A stretch of DNA of 64,000 bases from Streptomyces abikoensis (GCF_014648775.1 NZ_BMRT01000001.1:558001-622000), one strand, 5' to 3'; counted from the stretch's first letter, positions 1 through 9,219 are shown. Notes: generated by a model not told the origin, from the sequence alone. A program made the numbers and translations.

Positions 1-830
1 TGCTGGGGCTGGAGCGCGTCGGACCGCCGGACGGCGACCGGGAGGCGGCCGGGCCACGGCCGCGCGGCGATCTGTACGACCCCGTCACCGGGCTCCTCGC
101 ACCGGCCGGGCGGCTGACGGCGGTGGTGTGCGGGGACCCCGACGCCGCGGGCCGGCTCGCCGACCGGCTCGGCGGTCACGCCGACGGCGGCGACGACGAG
201 GGGACACCCTCCGTGCTGCTGGGCGGTGTGGCGCTGGACGACCTGCCACTCGGCGCGGCCCGCGAGGCCGTGCTCGTCCAGGACAAGGACCCGGTACTGC
301 TGTCGGGCACCCTCGCCGAGCTCCTGGACGTGCCCTCCTCGGGAGCCGTGACGGCCGAGGCCGCTCTGGCGGCGGCGCAGTGCGACGACGTACTGGCCTC
401 GCTGACCCGGTCCTCGGCGGACGGGAGCGACGACCCGATGCGGGCCCGGATCACCGAACGCGGCCGCTCGCTGTCCGGCGGGCAGCGCCAGCGCCTGGCA
501 CTCGCCCGCTCCCTGATCACCGACCCGGAGGCGCTGGTGCTGGACGAGCCGACCGCCGCGGTGGACTCGCACACCGAGGCGCGGATCGCGGACGGGCTGC
601 GCCGGCTGCGCGCGGGCCGTACGACGGTGGTGTTCACCTCCAGCCCCCTGCTGCTCGACCGGGCCGACCGGGTGGTGTTCCTCCGGGAGGGCCGGGTGGC
701 GACAGTGGGGACGCACGCCGAGCTGCTGCGCACCGACCCCGCCTACCGCGCGGTCGTCACCCGCCGGACGGACGAGGAACCGGACACGGCGGAAGAAGAG
801 ATCGGCGAGCAGATCGGGGAAACGGCATGA
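1..830 (+). CDS. ABC exporter half-transporter, C-terminal part (gene starts upstream)
   Basis: The frame is already open at base 3, so the start and the membrane domain lie before the window; about 275 residues of the ATPase domain are visible. It would power efflux together with the next gene, which overlaps it by ATGA. The signature LSGGQRQRLALARS, Walker B LVLDEP and D-loop AAVDS are intact. The Walker A loop is unrecognisable (CGDPDAAGRLADRL) and the H-loop histidine is replaced (VVFTSSPLLL). This is the pattern of the half that donates only the signature motif in asymmetric heterodimeric ABC exporters. The substrate cannot be told from sequence. The family is clear; the membrane domain is assumed. 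Confidence 0.85.
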   Translation, partial: LGLERVGPPDGDREAAGPRPRGDLYDPVTGLLAPAGRLTAVVCGDPDAAGRLADRLGGHADGGDDEGTPSVLLGGVALDDLPLGAAREAVLVQDKDPVLLSGTLAELLDVPSSGAVTAEAALAAAQCDDVLASLTRSSADGSDDPMRARITERGRSLSGGQRQRLALARSLITDPEALVLDEPTAAVDSHTEARIADGLRRLRAGRTTVVFTSSPLLLDRADRVVFLREGRVATVGTHAELLRTDPAYRAVVTRRTDEEPDTAEEEIGEQIGETA

Positions 831-2608
831 TCGGCCTGGCACCACCGGCCTACGACCCGGCCGCACCGGAGTCGGCGACGACCCTCCCGGTGGCCGGAAG
901 CACCACGGTCCGGAGCTATGCGAAGGGGATACTGCGCCGGCACCGGGGCGCCTTCGCCCTGCTCGTGGGAGCGAACGCGGTCGCCGTGCTCGCCTCCATG
1001 GCGGGCCCGTATCTGCTGGGCGGACTGGTCGAGGACCTCGCCTCGGGCGCGCGCGAGTTCCACCTGGGCCGTACGGTCTCCCTCTTCGCCGTCGCCCTGG
1101 CCGTCCAGGCGCTGTTCACGCGCATGGTGCGGCTGCGCGGGGCGGTGCTCGGCGAAGAGATGCTGGCCGACCTGCGCGAGGACTTCCTCGTGCGGTCGGT
1201 GGGCCTGCCGCCGGGTGTGCTGGAGCGGGCGGGCACCGGTGATCTGCTCTCGCGGATCACCACGGACATCGACCGGCTGGCCAATGCCATGCGGGAGGCC
1301 GTGCCCGAGCTGGCGATCGGCGTCGTCTGGGCGGGGCTGCTGCTGGGGGCGCTGACCGTCACGGCGCCGCCGCTGGCGCTGTCGCTGCTGGTCACGATCC
1401 CGTTGCTGTTCGTCGGCTGCCGCTGGTACTTCCGGCGGGCGCCGGGCGCCTATCGCTCCGAGGCCGCCGGTTACGCGGCCGTCGCCGCGTCCCTGGCGGA
1501 GACCGTGGACGCCGGGCGGACCGTCGAGGCGCACCGGCTGGGCCGGGAGCGCGTCGCGCTGTCCGACCGTCGCGTCTTCGAGTGGGTGCAGTGGGAGCGC
1601 TATACGTTGTGGCTGCGCTCGGTGCTGTACCCCGTCGTCAACGTGTCGCACGTGCTGCTGCTGTGCGTCGTGCTGCTCCTCGGCGGGTTCTGTGTGCTCC
1701 GGGGCTGGCTGTCGGTCGGTGAGCTGACGACGGGCGCGCTGCTCGCGCAGATGCTCGTCGAGCCGCTCGGTCTGATCCTGCGCTGGTACGACGAGCTGCA
1801 GGTCGCGCAGGTCTCGCTGGCCCGGCTCGTGGGCGTGCGGGAGATCGGCGCCGACGATGCCGACGAGCGGGTGCGCCCGGCGGGCCGGGACGTGCGGGCG
1901 GACCGGGTGCGCTTCGGCTACGCGCCCGGCGGCGACGTGCTGCACGGGGTCTCGCTCGACGTCCGGCCGGGCACCCGGGTGGCGCTGGTCGGGCCGTCCG
2001 GGGCGGGCAAGTCGACGCTGGGCCGGCTGCTGGCCGGGATCTACGCGCCGCGGACGGGGTCGGTGACGCTGGGCGGCGCGGAGCTCTCCCGGATGCCGAC
2101 GGAGCGGGTGCGCCGCCATGTGGCGCTGGTCAACCAGGAGCACCACGTCTTCGTCGGCGCCCTGCGGGACAATCTGCTGCTCGCCCGGCCGGACGCCGGG
2201 GACGAGGAGCTGTGGTCGGCCCTGGCCGCGGTGGACGCCGAGGGCTGGGCCCGGGCCCTGGAGCAGGGCCTGGACACCGAGGTCGGCTCGGGCGGGCTCG
2301 CGCTGACCCCGGCCCAGGCCCAGCAGATCGCCCTGGCCCGGCTGGTGCTCGCGGATCCGCACACCCTGGTCCTGGACGAGGCGACCTCCCTGCTGGACCC
2401 GCGCGCCGCCCGTCATCTGGAGCGTTCCCTGGCGAAGGTGCTGGAGGGGCGCACGGTCGTGGCGATCGCCCACCGGCTGCACACCGCCCATGACGCGGAC
2501 GTGATCGTGGTGGCGGAGGACGGCCGGGTCAGCGAGTTGGGCAGCCACGACGAACTGGTCGCGGCGGACGGCGCGTACGCGGCGCTGTGGCGCTCCTGGC
2601 ACCGCTAG
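827..2608 (+). CDS. ABC exporter half-transporter, permease-ATPase fusion
   Basis: This 593-residue protein has an N-terminal six-helix exporter domain (about residues 35-310) and a C-terminal ATPase. Walker A is GPSGAGKST near residue 390, Walker B is LVLDEATS and the H-loop AIAHRL is intact. The signature is degenerate (LTPAQAQQIALARL instead of LSGGQ), the mirror image of the upstream partner. Each composite nucleotide site therefore takes its parts from both proteins: one site is complete and one is dead. The ATG at 827 overlaps the upstream stop (ATGA), so the two halves are probably made by coupled translation in equal amounts. The substrate is unknown; a lipid, peptide or drug would fit the family. 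Confidence 0.9.
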   Translation: MIGLAPPAYDPAAPESATTLPVAGSTTVRSYAKGILRRHRGAFALLVGANAVAVLASMAGPYLLGGLVEDLASGAREFHLGRTVSLFAVALAVQALFTRMVRLRGAVLGEEMLADLREDFLVRSVGLPPGVLERAGTGDLLSRITTDIDRLANAMREAVPELAIGVVWAGLLLGALTVTAPPLALSLLVTIPLLFVGCRWYFRRAPGAYRSEAAGYAAVAASLAETVDAGRTVEAHRLGRERVALSDRRVFEWVQWERYTLWLRSVLYPVVNVSHVLLLCVVLLLGGFCVLRGWLSVGELTTGALLAQMLVEPLGLILRWYDELQVAQVSLARLVGVREIGADDADERVRPAGRDVRADRVRFGYAPGGDVLHGVSLDVRPGTRVALVGPSGAGKSTLGRLLAGIYAPRTGSVTLGGAELSRMPTERVRRHVALVNQEHHVFVGALRDNLLLARPDAGDEELWSALAAVDAEGWARALEQGLDTEVGSGGLALTPAQAQQIALARLVLADPHTLVLDEATSLLDPRAARHLERSLAKVLEGRTVVAIAHRLHTAHDADVIVVAEDGRVSELGSHDELVAADGAYAALWRSWHR

Positions 2609-2637
2609 CCCGCCGGGCGGGGCGGGGGCCCGGGAGG

Positions 2638-3429
2638 TCAGAGGAGCTCCAGGGCCCCCAGCCCGCCCACACCGCCGAGGATCATGAAGGCCGGCATCAG
2701 GATCTTGACCTCGACGCGGCTGCCGGCCCGGAAGCGCATCGACTTCGGGGGGCCGAGGGGGTACCAGCGCTTGCGCGCTATGGGCAGGGGCCACAGGATC
2801 GGGCAGCCGGAGACCGTGAGGGCGTCCCCGATGTCGTGGACGAGCGCGCCGAGGACGATCGGCAGGCCCAGCCACAGGTACTCCTGGCCGGGGCCGGTGA
2901 ACAGCCAGTGGGAGCCGTTGCCCGGTCGGTCCAGGATCCCGGCGAGGATCCAGGCGCTGGTGGCCCCGAGCAGCCAGACCAGTACGTCGCTGGAGGTCCG
3001 GGCCGCCCGCCAGAGCAGCCCCTCGACGGCGAGCACCATATGCACGAAGAGGATGCCGAGCACGGCCCAGCGGTCCCCGGTCATCGCCAGCGCCGAGGCG
3101 CCGGCCCCTATCAGCACCGCCCAGAGGGCGGTGTGGGTCAGGGTGCGGTGGCCGCCGCTGCGGCGCGGGTCGGCCTTGGACTTCGTGGCCTTGTAGACGG
3201 CGTGGGACAGCTGGTCGATGATCCCGCACAGGATCCGGGATATCGGGCCGAAGGAGCGCGATATCGTCGCGGACTTGTGGTCGAGGTCCGGGGCCAGGGC
3301 GGCCCCGGCGCAGATCAGGGCGCCGACGACGAGCACGGGCCAGGGCATGGGGTGGTCCAGCGCGGCGGCCGCCGCTCCCACACCCAGCCAGGCCGCCGCC
3401 CCGGAGAGCGAATGAGCCGGTCCCATCAT
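2638..3429 (-). CDS. YdjM-like membrane-bound metal-dependent hydrolase family protein
   Basis: This is an integral membrane protein of about 263 residues with several hydrophobic segments and the family's metal-ligand motifs: PAHSLSG near the N-terminus, APDLDHK near residue 50, GGHRTLTHT near residue 92 and ALVHDIGDALT near residue 195. The family is annotated as inner-membrane metal-dependent hydrolases (YdjM/DUF457 type); its substrate is not known. The start is the ATG pair at 3429/3426, preceded by GAAGGGG on the minus strand; the longer frame adds an Arg/Gly-rich tail unlike the family. It is divergent from the helicase gene and convergent with the ABC pair. Confidence 0.75.
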   Translation of the reverse strand: MMGPAHSLSGAAAWLGVGAAAAALDHPMPWPVLVVGALICAGAALAPDLDHKSATISRSFGPISRILCGIIDQLSHAVYKATKSKADPRRSGGHRTLTHTALWAVLIGAGASALAMTGDRWAVLGILFVHMVLAVEGLLWRAARTSSDVLVWLLGATSAWILAGILDRPGNGSHWLFTGPGQEYLWLGLPIVLGALVHDIGDALTVSGCPILWPLPIARKRWYPLGPPKSMRFRAGSRVEVKILMPAFMILGGVGGLGALELL

Positions 3430-3550
3430 CGTCGTGCCACCCCTTCGCCGGCCCGTGCCGGACCTCGCTGACGCCCTGTCGGCCACTCAGCGTAATGCCC
3501 GGATGATCATCGTTCGACCGGCCGGTTCCCTGATCCGGCCGGGGGCCAGG

Positions 3551-3556
3551 CAGTAT
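3551..3556 (+). promoter_or_regulatory. putative -10 box of a leaderless transcript (helicase gene)
   Basis: CAGTAT ends exactly six bases before the GTG start at 3563 and there is no Shine-Dalgarno sequence in front of that start. This spacing would place the first transcribed base at or next to the start codon. No convincing -35 box was found. Confidence 0.3.
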
Positions 3557-3562
3557 GGGGGT

Positions 3563-6076
3563 GTGACCCTTATCGATCAGATGCCGAGCCATGCCGACCC
3601 CGATGCCCTTTTCGAAGCTTTCTCGACCTGGGCCGAGGAGCGGGGCATCACGCTGTACCCCGCCCAGGAGGAGGCGCTGATCGAGGTGGTCTCCGGGGCG
3701 AACGTGATCCTCTCGACGCCCACCGGCTCGGGGAAGAGCCTGGTCGCGGCGGGCGCGCACTTCACCGCGCTCGCCAATGACCAGGTGACCTTCTACACCG
3801 CTCCCATCAAGGCGCTGGTCTCGGAGAAGTTCTTCGACCTGTGCAAGATCTTCGGCACCGAGAACGTCGGCATGCTCACCGGCGACGCCTCGGTCAACGC
3901 CGACGCCCCGGTGATCTGCTGCACGGCCGAGGTGCTCGCCTCCATCGCGCTGCGCGACGGCAAGGACGCCGACATCGGCCAGGTCGTGATGGACGAGTTC
4001 CACTTCTACGCCGAGCAGGACCGTGGCTGGGCGTGGCAGATCCCGCTGCTGGAGCTGCCCCAGGCGCAGTTCATCCTGATGTCCGCGACGCTCGGTGACG
4101 TCTCCCGCTTCGAGGAGGACCTGACCCGGCGCACCGGCCGGCCGACCTCGGTGGTCCGCTCGGCGACCCGTCCCGTTCCGCTGTCGTACGAGTACCGCGC
4201 GACGCCGCTGACGGAGACGCTGACCGAGCTGCTCCAGACGCGGCAGGCCCCGGTGTACATCGTCCACTTCACCCAGGCGGCCGCCGTCGAGCGGGCGCAG
4301 GCGCTGATGAGCATCAACATGTGCTCGCGCGAGGAGAAGGACGAGATCGCCAAGCTGATCGGCAATTTCCGCTTCACCACCAAGTTCGGCCGGAACCTCT
4401 CCCGCTACGTCCGGCACGGTATCGGCGTCCACCACGCCGGGATGCTGCCGAAGTACCGGCGGCTGGTGGAGCGGCTGGCGCAGGCCGGGCTGCTGAAGGT
4501 GATCTGCGGTACCGACACCCTGGGCGTCGGGGTGAACGTGCCCATCCGCACGGTGCTCTTCACCGCGCTGACCAAGTACGACGGCCAGCGGGTGCGGACG
4601 CTGCGGGCCCGGGAGTTCCACCAGATCGCGGGCCGGGCCGGGCGGGCCGGTTTCGACACGGCCGGATTCGTCGTCGCACAGGCGCCCGACCACGTCGTCG
4701 AGAACGAGAAGGCGCTGGCCAAGGCGGGGGACGACCCGAAGAAGCGCCGCAAGGTGGTCCGCAAGAAGGCTCCCGAGGGCTTCGTCAACTGGACGGAGAG
4801 CACCTTCGAGAAGCTGATCGCCTCCGAGCCGGAGCAGCTGACTTCCCGTTTCCGGGTCACCCACGCGATGCTGCTGGCGGTCATCGCCCGGCCGGGCAAC
4901 GCCTTCGAGGCGATGCGCCGGCTGCTGGAGGACAACCACGAGCCGCGCAAGAACCAGCTGCGGCACATCCGCCGGGCCATCGCCATCTACCGTTCGCTGC
5001 TGGACGGCGGCGTGGTGGAGCGGCTGGACGAGCCGGACGCCGAGGGCCGGATCGTCCGGCTGACGGTCGACCTCCAGTCGGACTTCGCGCTCAACCAGCC
5101 GCTGTCGACGTTCGCGCTGGCCTCCTTCGAGCTCCTGGACCCGGAGTCCCCCTCGTACGCGCTGGACATGGTCTCGGTCGTGGAGTCGACGCTGGACGAC
5201 CCCCGGCAGATCCTGGCCGCGCAGCAGAACAAGGCGCGCGGCGAGGCCGTGGCGGCGATGAAGGCGGAGGGCGTCGAGTACGAGGAGCGCATGGAGCGCC
5301 TCATGGACGTCAGCTACCCCAAGCCGCTGGAGGAGCTGCTGTCCCACGCCTACGACGTCTACCGCAAGAGCCACCCGTGGGTCGGCGACCACCCGCTGTC
5401 GCCCAAGTCGGTCATCCGTGACATGTACGAGCGGGCGATGACGTTCACGGAGTTCACGGCCCACTACGACCTGGCCCGGACCGAAGGCATCGTGCTGCGC
5501 TACCTGGCGAGCGCGTACAAGGCGCTGGACCACACCGTGCCGGACGACCTGAAGTCCGACGACTTCGAGGACCTGATCGCCTGGCTCGGCGAGATGGTCC
5601 GCCAGGTCGACTCGAGCCTGCTGGACGAGTGGGAGCAGCTGGCCAACCCCTCGGAGGAGAGCGCGGAGGAGGCCCAGGAGCGCGCCGACCAGGTCAAGCC
5701 CGTCACGGCCAACGCCCGGGCCTTTCGGGTGCTGGTGCGCAACGCGATGTTCCGCCGGGTGGAGCTCGCCGCCTTGGACAAGGTCGCCGAGCTCGGCGAG
5801 ATGGACGCGGAGTCCGGCTGGGACGAGGACCGCTGGGGCGAGGCCATGGACGCCTACTGGGACGAGTACGACGACCTGGGCACGGGCCCCGACGCGCGTG
5901 GGCCGAAGCTGCTGCGGATCGAGGAACGGCCGGAGGACGGTCTGTGGCGGGTCCGCCAGTCCTTCGCCGACCCCAACGGCGATCACGACTGGGGCATCTC
6001 CGCAGAGGTGGACCTCGCGGCCTCCGACGAGGAGGGCCGGGCGGTCGTCCGGGTCATGGACGTCGGCCAGCTCTGA
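3563..6076 (+). CDS. DEAD/DEAH-box helicase with DUF3516 C-terminal domain
   Basis: This 837-residue Ski2-like superfamily 2 helicase should act on RNA or nucleic-acid structures in the cytoplasm. Motif I STPTGSGKS is near residue 55, motif II is DEFH near 144 (Asp-Glu-Phe-His), motif III is MSATLGD near 173, and motif [15 protein letters not shown] is near 355. The remaining 450 residues match the actinobacterial DUF3516 extension, with acidic stretches near the end. The GTG at 3563 gives the usual N-terminus (VTLIDQMP); the frame stays open 43 codons further upstream, but that part overlaps the divergent hydrolase gene. The precise cellular role in actinomycetes is not settled. Confidence 0.9.
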   Translation: MTLIDQMPSHADPDALFEAFSTWAEERGITLYPAQEEALIEVVSGANVILSTPTGSGKSLVAAGAHFTALANDQVTFYTAPIKALVSEKFFDLCKIFGTENVGMLTGDASVNADAPVICCTAEVLASIALRDGKDADIGQVVMDEFHFYAEQDRGWAWQIPLLELPQAQFILMSATLGDVSRFEEDLTRRTGRPTSVVRSATRPVPLSYEYRATPLTETLTELLQTRQAPVYIVHFTQAAAVERAQALMSINMCSREEKDEIAKLIGNFRFTTKFGRNLSRYVRHGIGVHHAGMLPKYRRLVERLAQAGLLKVICGTDTLGVGVNVPIRTVLFTALTKYDGQRVRTLRAREFHQIAGRAGRAGFDTAGFVVAQAPDHVVENEKALAKAGDDPKKRRKVVRKKAPEGFVNWTESTFEKLIASEPEQLTSRFRVTHAMLLAVIARPGNAFEAMRRLLEDNHEPRKNQLRHIRRAIAIYRSLLDGGVVERLDEPDAEGRIVRLTVDLQSDFALNQPLSTFALASFELLDPESPSYALDMVSVVESTLDDPRQILAAQQNKARGEAVAAMKAEGVEYEERMERLMDVSYPKPLEELLSHAYDVYRKSHPWVGDHPLSPKSVIRDMYERAMTFTEFTAHYDLARTEGIVLRYLASAYKALDHTVPDDLKSDDFEDLIAWLGEMVRQVDSSLLDEWEQLANPSEESAEEAQERADQVKPVTANARAFRVLVRNAMFRRVELAALDKVAELGEMDAESGWDEDRWGEAMDAYWDEYDDLGTGPDARGPKLLRIEERPEDGLWRVRQSFADPNGDHDWGISAEVDLAASDEEGRAVVRVMDVGQL

Positions 6077-6088
6077 TCCTTTCGAGGT

Positions 6089-6127
6089 CACGGTCCGGCG
6101 GCGTGCGCGGCACTCCGCCGGGCCGTG
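6089..6127. terminator. bidirectional hairpin terminator
   Basis: Bases 6089-6101 (CACGGTCCGGCGG) pair with 6115-6127 (CCGCCGGGCCGTG) in a 13-bp stem with one G-T pair and a 13-base loop. It sits between the convergent helicase and DUF6397 genes. There is no T-tract, as is normal for Streptomyces terminators. Confidence 0.55.
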
Positions 6128-6129
6128 GC

Positions 6130-7098
6130 CTACGCGCGCCCGCGCAGCCATGACCAGATCCTTCCGGGCCGCACGGACCGGGCCGCCGCCGGCGGTTCGG
6201 CGCCACCCTGCCGGGGCTCCGGCTCGGCCGCCGGTGCCTGCGTCGTCTCCCCGTTCCCCTCGGTGCCGGGTGCGGGCCGGGTGGCTCTGGCCTGGGTCAG
6301 TGCGGTCGTGAGGCAGTGGCGGTACCAGTCGATCTCGTCCGGGTCCTCGGCCAGCACCAGCGACTCGATCACCTCACGGGCCGCCGGGACCTCCGAGCGG
6401 ATCCGGGTCAGCTCCGGGCGCAGCGCGTTCAGATACGCCCGTTCACCCGGGTCGGGCACAGCCTGTGCCAGTTCCGGGGCGTCGAGCACGGCGGCGGTGG
6501 CGGCCGCCCGCTGCCAGGCGTCCGATGCCTGGGCGGTCAGCTGGTCGACCCGGCGGGCACGCCAGCCCCGGGCACGCCGGTCGGAGTGTTCGTCCAGCGC
6601 GGTCCGCAGCAGGGCGGGGATGCGGCCGGTGAGCAGCCCTGGTTCGCGGTCCGCGAACTCCGCGAGGTCGGCGGCCAGATAGTGCCAGACGACGGCGCGG
6701 TACCGGTTGACGTAGAAGCGGACCGGGGTGAAGCACCCGGCCCGGGCCAGGCGGGTGAAGCGGGCGGCGCCGACGCCCATGAGCTCGGCTCCTTCCGCCG
6801 TGCCCACGGCCCAGAGCCGGGAGCGCAGCGCTTCGGGGAAGCCCTCGCTCGATCCGTGCCGGTCGATCTCCTCCGGTGGGACCCGTCGCCGCCCGTCCGG
6901 GCCGGCCGCGACGGTCCGCACCTCCCCCAGCTGGACGGCCAGTTCGAACTCGCGCGGCTTGAGCCCGAGCTCCCGTGCGGCCCGGGCCAAGGGGACCCCC
7001 GGCCCCGCCGGGCCGTGCGCCCCGGCCCGCCCCCGCGCCCCCTCCGGCTCCCGCCGCCGCGTTTCCTGCCGCGTCCGCCGTGCCTGTCGTACCTCCAC
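6130..7098 (-). CDS. DUF6397-like protein
   Basis: This 322-residue soluble protein is Arg/Ala-rich. An N-terminal segment (PLARAARELGLKPREFELAV, about residues 33-52) reads like a helix-turn-helix or excisionase-like module, followed by a second similar unit around GVGAARFTRLARAG. The middle is a helical region ending in DWYRHCLTTALTQA, and the last 50 residues are a Pro/Ala/Glu-rich tail finishing with a basic WSWLRGRA. It resembles the Streptomyces family called DUF6397, with no known function. The start is the GTG at 7098, which has GGGAGG six bases upstream; the longer frame lacks this. DNA binding is an inference from the repeated helix-turn-helix look. Confidence 0.65.
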   Translation of the reverse strand: MEVRQARRTRQETRRREPEGARGRAGAHGPAGPGVPLARAARELGLKPREFELAVQLGEVRTVAAGPDGRRRVPPEEIDRHGSSEGFPEALRSRLWAVGTAEGAELMGVGAARFTRLARAGCFTPVRFYVNRYRAVVWHYLAADLAEFADREPGLLTGRIPALLRTALDEHSDRRARGWRARRVDQLTAQASDAWQRAAATAAVLDAPELAQAVPDPGERAYLNALRPELTRIRSEVPAAREVIESLVLAEDPDEIDWYRHCLTTALTQARATRPAPGTEGNGETTQAPAAEPEPRQGGAEPPAAARSVRPGRIWSWLRGRA

Positions 7099-7233
7099 GA
7101 CGCCCTCCCGCCATCGTCCGATTACTGACAGTGACGACGATAGCGGTGGGATGCGACACCCCGTCGAGCCTGTGGATAACCTTGGCGGACACGCGGACAC
7201 CCCGCGTGATCAGCGGTGCGCCGCCAGCCGGAG

Positions 7234-7605
7234 TCAGCGGCTCCGGCCCCCGATGCGGTTGGCCAGCAAGGTCATCTCGTAGGCGATCCGGCCGATGTCG
7301 GCCTCGGCCTCACCGAGTACGCACAGGCAGCTCTCCTCGTCGGCGGCCGTCACGAACAACACGCCCCGATCGAATTCGACCATGGTCTGGCGCACGCCGC
7401 CCGCCCGGAATTGCCGGCCCGTTCCTCTGGCGAGACTGTGGAGTCCGGAGGCGACCGCCGCCAGGTGTTCGGCCTCCTCTCTCGTCAGACTCGCGCTCGC
7501 TCCCGTCACAAGCCCATCGTTGGACAGCACCAATGCGTGGCGTATCCCACCGCCCTCCTCGGCCAACTCGTCCAGCATCGAGTCGAGTTCCTTACCGATT
7601 CCCAT
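7234..7605 (-). CDS. roadblock/LC7 domain protein
   Basis: This 123-residue protein is a single roadblock/LC7 domain (RHALVLSNDGLVTGAS near residues 22-37, then EEAEHLAAVASGLHSLA and a C-terminal GRIAYEMTLLANRIG helix). In Streptomyces such proteins are the CvnB partners of small Ras-like GTPases in conservons. Here no conservon sensor kinase, DUF742 or GTPase gene is adjacent, so it is an orphan copy. The ATG at 7605 is chosen because GGGGAGG lies just upstream; the longer frame begins without a ribosome site. Its partner GTPase would have to be encoded elsewhere. Confidence 0.85.
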   Translation of the reverse strand: MGIGKELDSMLDELAEEGGGIRHALVLSNDGLVTGASASLTREEAEHLAAVASGLHSLARGTGRQFRAGGVRQTMVEFDRGVLFVTAADEESCLCVLGEAEADIGRIAYEMTLLANRIGGRSR

Positions 7606-7799
7606 GCCCCGCCTCCCCGTTCGGCAATTCCCCGTAACCGCCGTGCAAGCCTTGCCCACCTCCGCGCTCCGGGCAACCCACCCTCCCCTCCGATGCGCAT
7701 CCGTTCGCCAGTTGACACAGGATGCGGACATGACGCGGAAAATGAGCAAACGAGCCTTCACCCCACGGACACCGTCGCATTATCCGGAGGTTCAAATCC

Positions 7800-7814
7800 G
7801 TGCCCACGGGGCAC
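7800..7814. other. short hairpin in the 257-base gap before the 7863 gene
   Basis: GTGCCC (7800-7805) and GGGCAC (7809-7814) form a perfect 6-bp stem with a 3-base loop. It lies about 50 bases before the GTG of the next gene and could be a leader structure. Nothing else was recognised between 7606 and 7862 apart from a tRNA-like motif that does not fold. Confidence 0.3.
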
Positions 7815-7862
7815 ACTTGAACGACCGCAGGAATTTGCCGCTCACGGGGGCAGGTGATCCGC

Positions 7863-8150
7863 GTGTTCAACAAACTCCGCAAGCACTCGGAAGAGGCTCG
7901 GCGGGCACCGGCGCCACGGCCGCTGGTGAGCCGGCAGCACAATCTCTTCGAGGCCGCAGCGGCATATGTCACCGCCTGCGCCGAGAACGACTACGACAAA
8001 AGCATGGAGGCGGCGCGCTGGGTCTCGCCGGAAGCCCTCAGCTTCGGCGTGAACGAGCTCGCGTGCCGCGCCGTCATAGCCCTCGCGCGCGAGCGCGACG
8101 AATCCCCCCAGACGGTGGCCCGCACCCTCCTGGGACTCCCTGCCGCCTGA
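7863..8150 (+). CDS. small conserved-looking protein of unknown function
   Basis: This is a 95-residue, soluble, mainly helical protein. Its N-terminus is basic (FNKLRKHSEEARR), followed by a helical core (HNLFEAAAAYVTACAENDYD) and a C-terminal helix (CRAVIALARERDESPQTVART). No family was recognised. The GTG at 7863 has AGGTGA five bases upstream and is preferred; an in-frame GTG at 7854 would add three residues but has its ribosome site too close. The gene stands alone between the divergent roadblock gene and the phosphoesterase gene, so its context gives no function. Confidence 0.6.
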   Translation: MFNKLRKHSEEARRAPAPRPLVSRQHNLFEAAAAYVTACAENDYDKSMEAARWVSPEALSFGVNELACRAVIALARERDESPQTVARTLLGLPAA

Positions 8151-8308
8151 CGCCGGGCACCCTCCGAGGTGGCGCCTGTCGCGCTCCGCTCGGCAGGCGT
8201 TCCCGGATTCGTCATGTTGAAGTCGTGTACATGCCACCCCGCGCCGCCCTACGCTGCCAGCGCACTCGGCTCACACCCCCACCGACACCGCTTCGCCCGG
8301 AGGAGCTC

Positions 8309-9217
8309 GTGCCCGCCGCAGCCAGTCCTGCCCGTCGTCCCCACCGCCGCCGTCTCCGACTCCACCGCCGCCACTCCCTCGCCCTCGCCACGGCCTTCGG
8401 CCTCGCCGCCACCTCCCTCGGCCTGTGGGCCTCGGACTCCACCGCCGCGCCGGCCGTTCCCACACCCGACCACGTGGTGGTCGTCGTCTTCGAGAACCAC
8501 GCCTACGACCAGGTCATGGGCAGCTCCAGCGCCCCGTACATCAACTCCCTGGCCGCCGGCGGCGCGAACCTGACCGCCTCGTACGCCGAGACCCACCCCA
8601 GCCAGCCCAACTACTACGCGCTGTTCTCCGGCGACACCCAGGGCGTCACCGACGACAGCTGCGTCGACCCCGGCTTCAGCGAGGAGCCCAACCTCGGCTC
8701 GGAGCTGCTCGCCGCGGGCAAGACCTGGGCCAGCTACAACGAGTCCCTGCCCGCCGAGGGCTCCACGACCTGCGAGAGCGGCAAGTACCGCCAGAAGCAC
8801 AACCCATGGTTCGGCTTCGGCAACGTCCCCACCAGCACCGCGCACACCTTCGGCGCCTTCCCGAAGGACTACACCACTCTTCCCACCGTCTCCTTCATCG
8901 TGCCGAACATGTGCAGCGACATGCACGACTGTTCCGTCGGCACCGGCGACACTTGGCTGAAGAACAACCTCAAGTCCTACGCAGACTGGGCCAAGACCCA
9001 CAACAGCCTGCTGCTGATCACCTTCGACGAGGACAACCGCCTCAGCGGCAACCGGATCCCCACCGTCCTCTACGGCCAGCAGGTCAAGCCCGGCTCCACC
9101 TCCGACACCACGTACAACCACTACGACGTACTGCGCACCCTGGAGACCATGTACGGTCTCCCGCACGCCGGGAACGCCGCGAACGGCAAGGACATCACCG
9201 GCGTCTGGAACAGTTGA
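8309..9217 (+). CDS. secreted phosphoesterase / acid phosphatase family protein
   Basis: This 302-residue exported protein belongs to the phospholipase C-like phosphoesterase superfamily (PF04185 type). Its N-terminus is Arg-rich (RRRLRLHRRHSLALA) followed by a hydrophobic stretch, a signal peptide that might use the Tat route. The active-site signature follows: VVVVFENHAYDQVMG near residue 55, the THPSQPNYYALFSGDT motif near 93 and the metal-site motif ITFDEDN near 237. The GTG at 8309 has GGAGG nearby; longer frames add unrelated Pro-rich sequence. The MFS gene begins at its stop codon, so the two are likely co-expressed. It should release phosphate or head groups outside the cell; the substrate is unknown. 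Confidence 0.85.
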   Translation: MPAAASPARRPHRRRLRLHRRHSLALATAFGLAATSLGLWASDSTAAPAVPTPDHVVVVVFENHAYDQVMGSSSAPYINSLAAGGANLTASYAETHPSQPNYYALFSGDTQGVTDDSCVDPGFSEEPNLGSELLAAGKTWASYNESLPAEGSTTCESGKYRQKHNPWFGFGNVPTSTAHTFGAFPKDYTTLPTVSFIVPNMCSDMHDCSVGTGDTWLKNNLKSYADWAKTHNSLLLITFDEDNRLSGNRIPTVLYGQQVKPGSTSDTTYNHYDVLRTLETMYGLPHAGNAANGKDITGVWNS

Positions 9218-9219
9218 CC

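Noticed and set aside
743..6151. 1802-codon open frame on the minus strand
   Set aside because: It runs antisense to the ABC gene and the helicase gene, whose motifs are clear. Its translation is rich in Arg, Gly and Pro with no domain, as expected for the shadow of GC-rich coding sequence.
7785..7815. tRNA 3'-end-like sequence with GGTTCAAATCC
   Set aside because: The T-loop motif is present, but the T-stem has mismatches and no D-arm, anticodon arm or matching acceptor strand was found upstream. It may be chance or a tRNA fragment left from integration, with no other sign of an element.
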